Origin: Agromyces laixinhei
GTDB lineage: Bacteria; Actinomycetota; Actinomycetes; Actinomycetales; Microbacteriaceae
Direction of reading: 5' to 3'
Length of the DNA stretch: 64,000 nt
Assembly: GCF_006337065.1 (NCBI RefSeq)
Contig: NZ_CP040872.1
Coordinates: forward strand, 62,001-126,000
Part shown: one piece after another, positions 18,585 to 25,231 of the stretch
Numbering within the stretch: position 1 is the first letter of the stretch
Layout: the number at the start of each line of letters is the position of its first letter
Made by a program: the position numbers and the translations under genes
Notes under the pieces: generated by a model
Seen by the model: only the letters and a program-made list of their open reading frames with translations
What the model was told of the DNA's origin: nothing
Databases searched by the model: none

Positions 18585-19439
18585 ATGTCTCTCGCTTTCG
18601 CTCCCGCTCCCGCTCGCACTGCTTCCGTTCGCACTGCTCCTGATCGCACAGCTCCTGCCCGCACCGTTCAGGCCCGCACCGCACCGTCCCTTTCCGCGCC
18701 TCTGGCGTCCCCCGCTGCTCCGCTCCGGTCGGTTCCGGCCTCCGTGACCGAACTCGACGGCGCCGTCCGGTCAGTCGCCGCTGAGGCCGCACCTGCCGCC
18801 GCGCCCGCTGCGCCGCGAGTCCGCGCCGTGCCCGAGGGCACCGAGGCCCGCGGCTTCGTGCTCTATGTCGGCATCGACGAGGCCAAGGCCCTCGCCGACG
18901 GCACCTCGCTCCACCGCATCGTCGAAGCACTGCGCGCGCTCACTTCCGAGGTCTCCCCCTCGGCCGAGACCTACGCCGCGGTCGCCCTGGCCCCCGAGGG
19001 AGCCGGCGGCCGCGACGTCGACGTCGTGCGCCTCGCCCTGCAGGACCCGTCGGCGCTCGCGAAGCAGCGCGAGGGCCACGGCGTGCGCGACGACGCCGAC
19101 CGCCACCCCAACGGCGTGATCATCGACATCTCGCGCAAGCGCGTGCTGCTCGACGGCGAAGCCGCCGGCCTCACCTACAAGGAGTTCGAACTGCTGCAGT
19201 ACCTCGTGCTGCGCGAGGGCCGCACGATCGACCGCCACGAACTCATCGAGAACCTCTGGGACGCCGACGACGAGGCGCCCAGCGAACGCACGATCGACGT
19301 GCACGTTCGCCGTCTGCGCTCGAAGCTCGCGCACTACCAGGACATCGTGCGCACCGTTCGCGGCGTGGGCTACCGCTTCGATCGGCATGCGGATGTCTCG
19401 ATCCGCCAGGCATCGACGCCGTCGCCCGACCTGTACTGA
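18585..19439 (+). CDS. winged-helix (OmpR/PhoB-type) DNA-binding protein with repetitive N-terminus
   Basis: 284 aa. The C-terminal domain (about 185-275) is a Trans_reg_C winged helix: ISRKRVLLDGEAAGLTYKEF, ELLQYLVLREGRTIDRHELI, SERTIDVHVRRLRSKL, VRTVRGVGYRF. There is no phosphoacceptor receiver domain; instead residues 85-150 form an unknown domain. The first 40 residues are a low-complexity repeat of the type RTAPxRTxPARTxQARTAP, encoded by near-repeats of CGCACTGCTCC. This would be a disordered, positively charged arm. Target genes are unknown. ATG 18585 is preceded by AAGGA. Confidence 0.85.
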   Translation: MSLAFAPAPARTASVRTAPDRTAPARTVQARTAPSLSAPLASPAAPLRSVPASVTELDGAVRSVAAEAAPAAAPAAPRVRAVPEGTEARGFVLYVGIDEAKALADGTSLHRIVEALRALTSEVSPSAETYAAVALAPEGAGGRDVDVVRLALQDPSALAKQREGHGVRDDADRHPNGVIIDISRKRVLLDGEAAGLTYKEFELLQYLVLREGRTIDRHELIENLWDADDEAPSERTIDVHVRRLRSKLAHYQDIVRTVRGVGYRFDRHADVSIRQASTPSPDLY

Positions 19440-19510
19440 GGTTACGTGCCGGTACTCGGCGGCTGCATGTCGAGCACGTGACTCGCGTCGGGGCTACGGA
19501 AGTCGTGTCA

Positions 19511-19570
19511 GAGGACGCACGTCGTGTCGGAGGCAACGGGCAGGTTGCCTCCGACGTCATTCGCGTCCTC
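19511..19570. terminator. long imperfect inverted repeat, possible terminator or processing site
   Basis: Arms of 27 nt (19511-19537 and 19544-19570): 8 matching bases, a 7-nt internal mismatch, then 12 matching bases, with a 6-nt loop GGGCAG. The inner 11 bp TCGGAGGCAAC / GTTGCCTCCGA are perfect. No T-run follows. It lies 70 bp after the winged-helix gene stop. Confidence 0.5.
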
Positions 19571-19622
19571 CGACGCGCGTCACGCCGATGCTCGTGACCC
19601 GCGCCGCTGACGAATCTTGAAA

Positions 19623-19662
19623 ATAACGGAACGATAACTAGCGCCTGTTACCGATCCGTTAT
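19623..19662. promoter_or_regulatory. AT-rich dyad, candidate operator/promoter
   Basis: ATAACGGAACGATAAC and its near-complement GTTACCGATCCGTTAT form 16-bp arms (14 of 16 paired) around an 8-bp centre. The right arm runs into TATATT, a good -10 box. Position and symmetry suggest a repressor site on the promoter of the transcript leading into the MarR gene; the binding protein is unknown. Confidence 0.5.
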
Positions 19663-19738
19663 ATATTCGTTGTGCACCGGTTGTTTGCTGTGGCAGCCGG
19701 TGCGGAATGTGATTGCAGGACACTCTTGGTGCAAGGGC

Positions 19739-19849
19739 GAGGGCCGGTCGTCAGCCTCTACGACCGGCCCTCAACCGATTCCAGACGGCAACAGACGAGG
19801 CACAACACCCAGCACCGTCAGCCTCTACGACCGGCCCTCAACCGATTCC
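19739..19849 (+). repeat. hairpin plus two 34-bp direct repeats
   Basis: GAGGGCCGGTCGT / ACGACCGGCCCTC (19739-19751 and 19760-19772) is a perfect 13-bp stem with an 8-nt loop. The right half belongs to a 34-bp sequence at 19749-19782 that is repeated exactly at 19816-19849 (67-bp period). The second copy lacks the left stem arm. It may be a transcript leader with alternative folding or a partial duplication. Confidence 0.75.
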
Positions 19850-19878
19850 GGCCGCGGTTCTCTATTGTGGGATCAGCA

Positions 19879-19897
19879 TTGTGGGATCAGCCCACAA
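19879..19897 (+). promoter_or_regulatory. candidate MarR operator
   Basis: TTGTGGG-ATCAG-CCCACAA, a perfect 7-bp inverted repeat with 5-bp centre, 15 bp before the ATG. The left half plus spacer (TTGTGGGATCAGC) also occurs at 19865-19877. Size and position fit autorepression by a MarR dimer. Confidence 0.55.
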
Positions 19898-19912
19898 CCG
19901 GAAGGGACCCGC

Positions 19913-20356
19913 ATGGCAGACCGCGCGATCACTGTCGCCGCATGGGAGTCGCTGTTCCGTGCGCAAGTCACGATCATGCGCGCGCTCGCGGCCGAGTTCC
20001 CGAGCGACGTCATCTCGCTGAACGAGTACGACGTGCTCTTCAACATCGCACGCGCGCCGCAGCGACGCTTGCGCCTCAAGGAATTGAACCAGCACGTGCT
20101 CATCACGCAGCCGAGCGTGAGCCGACTTGTCGACCGCCTCACGGCTCGCGGCCTGATCGAAAAGCTGCCCGACCTGAACGACGGGCGGGGCACGATCGTC
20201 GCGATCACCGACGAGGGCTTCGCCCTCTTCCGCCGCATCGCGATCATCCATATGGAGGCGATCAACCGCCAGTTCGGCGACACCCTCTCTGAGGACGAAC
20301 TCCACACGCTCGCCGAGCTCTGCAACCGGCTGCGTCTCGAACTCGAACGGGTGTGA
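19913..20356 (+). CDS. MarR-family transcription regulator
   Basis: 147 aa. The winged helix spans about 30-100: LNEYDVLFNIARAPQRRLRL, KELNQHVLITQPSVSRLVDR, LTARGLIEKLPDLNDGRGTI, with the family wing residues D-x-N-D-x-R-G. Dimerisation helices flank it. Ligand is unknown. ATG 19913 follows GAAGGGA at suitable spacing. Likely autoregulated through the palindrome just upstream. No co-directional partner gene follows, so its targets may lie elsewhere. Confidence 0.92.
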   Translation: MADRAITVAAWESLFRAQVTIMRALAAEFPSDVISLNEYDVLFNIARAPQRRLRLKELNQHVLITQPSVSRLVDRLTARGLIEKLPDLNDGRGTIVAITDEGFALFRRIAIIHMEAINRQFGDTLSEDELHTLAELCNRLRLELERV

Positions 20357-20701
20357 TCGGCGCGCGGCCGCAGGTCATGGCACAGCAGCCGTGCCGGCAT
20401 CCCCGCCGGCGGACGTGACGGTGGGGCGGGAACCCTACCTCCCGCCCCACCGCGGCCTCCAGTGGAGACCCGTCTCGCCGAGCGACCCGAACTGAGCCCG
20501 ACGAGCCTTCCCCCGGGCGAACGGCTGTGCTCCGTCGCGCGACTCGCCGGGACATGGCGAGCGGTCGGTTCGGGTCCGACTCGGGTCTGCTGGAATCGTA
20601 GCCGTCAGCTTGATCCGGGGATATTCCCCCATCGTGGGGGTGCGGAACGTGTGAAGCTCCAGGCGCGAGACTGCGAGCCGGGCGCCGTGCAGCCGGGGTG
20701 G
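20357..20701. other. 345-bp intergenic region
   Basis: Apart from the hairpin at 20420-20451 and a short cccccatcgtggggg dyad near 20626, I see no gene, RNA or element here. Confidence 0.5.
20420..20451. terminator. 12-bp perfect hairpin, probable bidirectional terminator
   Basis: GGTGGGGCGGGA / TCCCGCCCCACC with an 8-nt loop, between the converging MarR gene and GNAT gene ends. No T-run, which is common for terminators in high-GC actinobacteria. Confidence 0.55.
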
Positions 20702-20995
20702 TCAGGGCCAGTCGACGGATGCCTCGTACCCCTCGTGCCTGCGGAGGTAGGCCGCGATGAACGGGCACTCCGGCACGATGCGCTCGCCGCGTGCGACGGC
20801 ATCGTCGAGCACGAAGCGGGCGAGTTTGCTGCCGAGCCCCCGGCCCTCGAACTCGGGCAGCACCACCGTGTGGTGGAAGACGATCGCACCGTCTCTCAGC
20901 CGGTACTGTGCGAACCCCGCGGGTTCGCCGCCGAACGAGAGTTCGTAGCGGTGGCGGTCATCGTTGCGGACGATTTCGACGATGTCGGTAGCCAT
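20702..20995 (-). CDS. GNAT-family (YjdJ-like) small acetyltransferase
   Basis: 97 aa compact N-acetyltransferase fold. VVLPEFEGRGLGSKLARFVLDDA (residues 44-66) is the acetyl-CoA motif A with intact GRGLGS; ends RHEGYEASVDWP. This length is normal for the YjdJ/NATD1-like subfamily, whose substrates are unknown. ATG 20995 lies 6 nt after TAGAGT (leaderless). The -10 box lies inside the 3' part of the long DUF998 frame, which overlaps this gene. Confidence 0.9.
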   Translation of the reverse strand: MATDIVEIVRNDDRHRYELSFGGEPAGFAQYRLRDGAIVFHHTVVLPEFEGRGLGSKLARFVLDDAVARGERIVPECPFIAAYLRRHEGYEASVDWP

Positions 20996-22334
20996 GGCGC
21001 GACTCTACCGGGCCGCCCCGGGAAGCTCCCCGAGATCGGCGCAGACGCCGTCGCCGCGCGGCTCCGCGCGGAGCCGCCGCGGTTGCCGCACGTGCGACCA
21101 GCACGGCGCGATACCTTCGTCGGCCCGAGCACAGCCATCGATCCGCAAACCTGCGGCGCGACGGCGCCAGAGCCGGCAGCGGCCGACGGATGCGTCGTGG
21201 GTGCGCCGCGGCATCCGCTCGGGTGTCGCCGTGGCCGTCGACGGTCGCGACGACGAGCGCGATGAGCCACGCGAAGACGAGCGTGAATGCGACGATCTCG
21301 AACACCGTGAGGCTGAAGAGGCCGAGGCGGTCGTACGCGACCATCGCCATCGCCTCGACCGCGAGTGAAAGGTACGAGAACCGGGCGAACGCTCGTGGGA
21401 TTCCCGGTGCGAAGAACCGCACTCCGAGGCACAGCGCGGCGAAGGCCGCCGCCACGGCGAGCGCGAAGGCGTTGTGCAGTTCGGTGTCGGTATCGATCGG
21501 AACGAAGCCGACGCCAGCAAGGCCCACCCCGACGAACACGACAAGCAGGCGCATGACGGTTCGCGCCCCGTGCCGGAGCGCGAACGGGCCATGCGCGAGC
21601 CCGCGCGTGAGCAGTGAAGAGAGCACCGCCATGCCGAGCCCTGACACGATGAGTGCGACGTTGAAACATACCGCGGCGAGGTCGTTCGAGGTGCCGAGTG
21701 TGCTGAAGTTGCGGGTCCACCACTCCCCCGTCGGGGTGATGGACATGCTCGCGAGGCTTCCGACCGCGAGCAGCATCGCGACGAGGTTGAACGTGCGGTA
21801 GGCCTCATGCTCGATCGCGTGATGGTGCAGGCGAAACGCGCCGACGCCGAACCCGACGCCGAGCATGGTGCCGGCCGCATGGTGCCCGCCAGGGAGCACG
21901 TCGAAGGCGCTGGATGTGAAGTGCACGGCGAGCATTGCAATCGCTGCCCACGTGAGGCCGTTGGCGATCGCGCGCGACTCGACCGGCACCCCCGGCAGCC
22001 CGAGCTTGGCGAGTCCGGCGATCCCGCGACTCGAGGCCGACGTCACGACGAGGCACGCCCCGACCGCGGCGCCACCGGCGAGCGCGGGCACCATCCAGAA
22101 CACGTCGATGCCATGCTGACCGCTCACGGGCGAGAATCGAGGGTCGAGTGCGCGATAGAGCACGATCGAGACCCCCACCGCGATGAGGAGGGCGAACAGC
22201 CGGCGCAAGTGAGCTGCCAGTGGCGGCAGGCGCAGACTTCCGAGCCGCGCGGCGGCACGCACCACCGCGCCCGGTGGCGCGACGAGGCCGCGATTGAACG
22301 AGACCGGGCCGCCCCCGGCGAACGCACGCCTCAT
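20958..22334 (-). CDS. DUF998-type polytopic membrane protein with odd Arg-rich tail
   Basis: 458 aa as read. Residues about 40-370 form eight or so helices with DUF998-like spacing (for example GIDVFWMVPALAGGAAVGAC, GGHHAAGTMLGVGFGVGAFR, FNVALIVSGLGMAVLSSLLT). No enzymatic motif is seen. The last ~85 residues after DGHGDTRADAAAH are an Arg/Ala-rich stretch with no family character; the frame then runs 38 nt into the downstream GNAT gene. Either the normal stop was lost or a frameshift occurred near 21210-21240. Function unknown. Start at ATG 22334. Confidence 0.7.
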   Translation of the reverse strand: MRRAFAGGGPVSFNRGLVAPPGAVVRAAARLGSLRLPPLAAHLRRLFALLIAVGVSIVLYRALDPRFSPVSGQHGIDVFWMVPALAGGAAVGACLVVTSASSRGIAGLAKLGLPGVPVESRAIANGLTWAAIAMLAVHFTSSAFDVLPGGHHAAGTMLGVGFGVGAFRLHHHAIEHEAYRTFNLVAMLLAVGSLASMSITPTGEWWTRNFSTLGTSNDLAAVCFNVALIVSGLGMAVLSSLLTRGLAHGPFALRHGARTVMRLLVVFVGVGLAGVGFVPIDTDTELHNAFALAVAAAFAALCLGVRFFAPGIPRAFARFSYLSLAVEAMAMVAYDRLGLFSLTVFEIVAFTLVFAWLIALVVATVDGHGDTRADAAAHPRRIRRPLPALAPSRRRFADRWLCSGRRRYRAVLVARAATAAAPRGAARRRRLRRSRGASRGGPVESRHGYRHRRNRPQR

Positions 22335-22377
22335 ATCCGAACTCTCGATCCCGGGAATCAGATGTGAAGGCGAGTTT

Positions 22378-22408
22378 AAACGAAAACGGCCCGCTTTCGC
22401 GAGCCGTT
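22378..22408 (-). terminator. terminator after tRNA-Arg
   Basis: On the minus strand AACGGC-N12-GCCGTT followed by ttcgttt. It lies 22 bp after the tRNA 3' end and fits an intrinsic terminator. Confidence 0.65.
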
Positions 22409-22429
22409 CTCCTACTGTCTCAACCAGTG

Positions 22430-22502
22430 TGCGCCCGGAGGGATTCGAACCCCCAACCTTCTGATCCGTAGTCAGATGCTCTATCCGTTGAGCTACGGGC
22501 GC
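22430..22502 (-). tRNA. tRNA-Arg (anticodon ACG)
   Basis: 73 nt cloverleaf. Acceptor arms GCGCCCG / CGGGCGC, discriminator A, D arm GCTCAACGGATAGAGC, anticodon stem CTGAC/ATCAG-type with loop CTACGGA giving ACG, T loop GGTTCGAATCC. CCA is not encoded. A34 is the substrate of the TadA deaminase encoded at 16940-17407. Confidence 0.97.
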
Positions 22503-22602
22503 GTTGGATGTCGCCAGCGCTTACTTCGCGATCAGGCAACCACGTAACTCTAACGCACGTGCTCAGATCGCGCGAATCGAACACGGCACGCGCGGCTGCA
22601 GC

Positions 22603-23001
22603 TCAGTCTTCGGCGTGTGCGGGTCGCAACGCGTCGAGCGCTGTGAGTTGCCGGCGGTTCGCGACCTGTCGGTACGAGGTCTCGATGAGCTCGGCGAGCA
22701 GCGCCCAATCGGTGTCGGGTTGATCGAGATCGACCCCCACCCAGTGGTCGCGGTCGTAGTAGGGGGGGCCGAAGAACCGCGCGTCTTGCACGAGCGCCAA
22801 ATGCTCGTCGGGGTCGGTCTTCACCACGATCGAGAGCGGGCGCTCCATGGAGGCGCTCACGTGCACGAAGATCGGCTTCGCCGCCCGGAACGTCGGGCGA
22901 CCCCACGCCTCGACCTCGACAGCCTCGGGCAGCGCAAGGCACACGGCGCGCACGCGCTCGACGAGCGGATGCTGCGGATCCACGACTCGGGGATGCTCCA
23001 C
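22603..23001 (-). CDS. MmcQ/YjbR-family protein
   Basis: 132 aa. Reads ALPEAVEVEAWGRPTFRAAK, PIFVHVSASMERPLSIVVKT, DARFFGPPYYDRDHWVGVDL, the conserved features of the YjbR (CyaY-like fold) family, thought to be DNA-binding; the role is not established. GTG at 23001 lies 7 nt after TACCGT (leaderless). No operon partner. Confidence 0.88.
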   Translation of the reverse strand: MEHPRVVDPQHPLVERVRAVCLALPEAVEVEAWGRPTFRAAKPIFVHVSASMERPLSIVVKTDPDEHLALVQDARFFGPPYYDRDHWVGVDLDQPDTDWALLAELIETSYRQVANRRQLTALDALRPAHAED

Positions 23002-23081
23002 GTCTCATACGGTACGCCGCACCGCCGACATCGGGCGAGCCGCGGCATCCGCTGCCCGCTGCCCGCTGCGAGCGCTCTGAC

Positions 23082-23312
23082 TCAGTCGACCGATTCGATC
23101 TGCGTGCGCACGAAGGCCTCATCGGCCGGCGTCAGCCGCACGGGCGCCGGCTCGCCGCAGAGCTCCTCGATCTCGTGCGCGGTCTCGGCGTCGATCGGCG
23201 CACTCATGTCGGCCAGCACGCGATGCTTGGCCCCGATCGACAGCCGCGGCCACCAATGCTCCACCGACGCCGTTGGGCCGCCGGCACGATCGCCTCGGCC
23301 GTCATCGTTCAT
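23082..23312 (-). CDS. small uncharacterised protein
   Basis: 76 aa acidic protein; core VEHWWPRLSIGAKHRVLADM followed by a helix-rich acidic tail. Not recognised beyond a resemblance to short hypothetical proteins of Microbacteriaceae. ATG 23312 is chosen because GGAG lies 6 nt upstream; ATG 23327 adds five residues and is also possible. Stop at 23082-23084. Confidence 0.6.
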   Translation of the reverse strand: MNDDGRGDRAGGPTASVEHWWPRLSIGAKHRVLADMSAPIDAETAHEIEELCGEPAPVRLTPADEAFVRTQIESVD

Positions 23313-23381
23313 CGGACGCTCCGACATGTCTGCCCCGTTTCTCGTGCTCCCGGGTGTCATGGTCGCGCACCAGCTCGATCG

Positions 23382-23780
23382 CTACGGCTGAACCGGCACG
23401 TGCTCCTCTGCGGGCTCGACCTCCTGCACATCGACGCCGACCTGCACCGGCTGCGCCGGAATCGTGGGAATGGCAGCGGTGTCGAGTTGTTCTGGAATCA
23501 GCCGGATGCCTCCAGTGGAGTTCGCGGAGCGCATCAGGTCTTCGATCCACTGGCGGCTGAGCTCGGGCGCGACGGGCGCATCGAAGACGAATCGCAGCGG
23601 GATGCTCGGGTGCAGCCAGAGGGTACTCCGGCCGCGTGCCTGGTCGTCGGTGTGCTGCCACGACAGCGTGAACGACTCACCGCGCCGAAGCTTCGTCGTG
23701 ATGGCGATCTTCAGATGAGCGAGTGCGCGGTCTTCGATGCCGATCGGAGTGCCGGAGTCGCCGTAGTAGAGGGTTCCCAC
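23382..23780 (-). CDS. DUF7882-family protein
   Basis: 132 aa. The start GTLYYGDSGTPIGIEDRALA, then HLKIAITTKLRRGESFTLSW and the segment STLWLHPSIPLRFVFD match a family widespread in Microbacteriaceae and often mislabelled as ATP-dependent DNA ligase. No ligase motif is present. Function unknown. GTG at 23780 is preferred over GTG 23786 because it gives the usual M-G-T-L start and lies exactly 6 nt after TATGCT (leaderless). Confidence 0.8.
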   Translation of the reverse strand: MGTLYYGDSGTPIGIEDRALAHLKIAITTKLRRGESFTLSWQHTDDQARGRSTLWLHPSIPLRFVFDAPVAPELSRQWIEDLMRSANSTGGIRLIPEQLDTAAIPTIPAQPVQVGVDVQEVEPAEEHVPVQP

Positions 23781-23934
23781 ACCCACAGCATACGGCGCGA
23801 ACCGGCGGGACAGGAGCGCCGAGCGCCACTCGTTCCGAGGTCGCCGCGAGCATCGGCGTGGATGTCAATCCCCTGCCCCGCCGGCGGCATCAGGCGTAGC
23901 GTGAATCGTCGACGACTGGGCGGAAGGAGCAGCC

Positions 23935-24201
23935 ATGCCAGGGCGCAGGAACGACTCGCTGAAGGACCCGGAGCTCTACGAGGAGCTCCGGGATGACGGA
24001 GCGTCGAAGGAGAAGGCCGCACGCATCTCGAATGCCGCTGCCAAGCAGGGCCGGAGTGCCATCGGCCGCAAGGGCGGTCAGAGCGGAGACTACGAGGACT
24101 GGACGGTCGACGCACTGCGCAAACGAGCGAAGGAGCTGGGACTCAGCGGCTACAGCGGCAAGCGCAAGGCCGACCTCATCTCAGCCCTCCGCAACCACTG
24201 A
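23935..24201 (+). CDS. SAP/Rho-N-like small DNA-binding protein (DUF7218-like)
   Basis: 88 aa basic protein. The N-terminal half (ELYEELRDDGASKEKAARIS, NAAAKQGRSAIGRKGG) resembles DUF7218; the C-terminal 35 residues (WTVDALRKRAKELGLSGYSG, KRKADLISALRNH) form a SAP / Rho termination factor N-like helix-extended-helix. Probably binds nucleic acid. AAGGAG precedes ATG 23935. It lies 12 bp before the topoisomerase IB gene in the same direction, so the two are likely co-transcribed and related in DNA handling. Confidence 0.85.
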   Translation: MPGRRNDSLKDPELYEELRDDGASKEKAARISNAAAKQGRSAIGRKGGQSGDYEDWTVDALRKRAKELGLSGYSGKRKADLISALRNH

Positions 24202-24213
24202 CGGTCTTCGCCC

Positions 24214-25191
24214 ATGCCGCGGCTCCGACGGGTCGAGCCGTACGTCTCCCCCGGGTTCGCGCGAATCGCGCGTGGCCGGGGGTTCGGCTACGTGCACAGC
24301 TCGGGCGGTGCAGCGGGGCGCGCAGAGCGGGCGCGCATCACCGATCTCGCGATTCCGCCCGCGTGGCGGGACGTCTGGATCGCCGACGCCCCGAACGCGC
24401 ACATCCTCGCCGTCGGGGTGGACGCCGCAGGCCGCCGGCAATACCTGTACCACCCGGCGTGGCGCGAACGGCAGGACGCCGAGAAGTTCCAGCGCATGAC
24501 CGCGCTGGCGGAGGCGCTTCCCACCGCCCGCCGGAGTGTCGCCCGCGATCTCGCGCTCGACGGGTCCCCTCGTGAGCTGGTGCTCGCGGCCGCCTTCCGC
24601 ACGCTCGACCTCGGAGGCATCCGAATCGGCTCGGAGGAATCGCTCGCCGGCTTCCGCAGCCGCGGCCTGACGACCCTCCTGGTGCGCAACGCCCGGCTCG
24701 TCGACGACGAGACCGTGCGGTTCCGGTTCCGTGCGAAGGGCGGAGTCACACAGAAACTGTGTGTGACGGATGCCGCGCTCGCCGCGTTCATCGGGCGTGC
24801 CGGCGAACGATCGCCCGCCAGCCGTCTCTACGCGTGGCCGGCAGGACGGTCGACACGGGCCGCAGCTCCGGTCGACGTCAATGACGACATCCGCGATCGC
24901 ACCGGCGGCGACTTCACCGCGAAGGACTTCCGCACGCTGCGCGGCACGATCGCCGCCGCCGACCACCTGGCGGGTGCCGGCCCCTCGAGCACCGAGCGCG
25001 CGCGCAAGGCGACCGTTCGCGGGGCGATCGAGGCGGCCGCGGCCGCGCTCGGCAACACACCGGCCATCGCTCGGGGCAGTTACGTCGACCCGCGAGTGCT
25101 CGCCGCGTACGAGGAAGGCGTCGTCGTGGCATCCGGTGCCGATCGCGAGCGGAGGTTGATCGAGCTGCTCGGGCGCGTCGACGAATCATGA
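24214..25191 (+). CDS. DNA topoisomerase IB (poxvirus/bacterial type)
   Basis: 325 aa. N-terminal DNA-clamp domain PAWRDVWIADAPNAHILAVG, VDAAGRRQYLYHPAWRERQD; catalytic domain with GGIRIGSEES, FRFRAKGGVTQKL (Lys on the beta-hairpin), FTAKDFRTLRGT (Arg) and the nucleophilic Tyr in ARGSYVDPRVLAAYEEG near residue 290. All catalytic residues of the family are identifiable. Relaxes supercoils through a 3'-phosphotyrosyl intermediate. Found next to end-joining genes ligD and ku, which may mean a shared DNA-repair context (inference). Confidence 0.93.
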   Translation: MPRLRRVEPYVSPGFARIARGRGFGYVHSSGGAAGRAERARITDLAIPPAWRDVWIADAPNAHILAVGVDAAGRRQYLYHPAWRERQDAEKFQRMTALAEALPTARRSVARDLALDGSPRELVLAAAFRTLDLGGIRIGSEESLAGFRSRGLTTLLVRNARLVDDETVRFRFRAKGGVTQKLCVTDAALAAFIGRAGERSPASRLYAWPAGRSTRAAAPVDVNDDIRDRTGGDFTAKDFRTLRGTIAAADHLAGAGPSSTERARKATVRGAIEAAAAALGNTPAIARGSYVDPRVLAAYEEGVVVASGADRERRLIELLGRVDES

Positions 25192-25231
25192 CCCCGACGC
25201 CGTGGGCGAGCCGCGGCATCCGCTCGACCGC

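Larger units (their letters stand above)
19440..19912. other. 473-bp highly structured region before the MarR gene
   Basis: No gene is apparent. It contains a long imperfect hairpin (19511-19570), an AT-rich 16-bp dyad (19623-19662), a 13-bp perfect hairpin and two 34-bp direct repeats (19739-19849), and a MarR-type palindrome (19879-19897). The AT content around 19615-19675 contrasts with the surrounding 70% GC. Confidence 0.6.
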
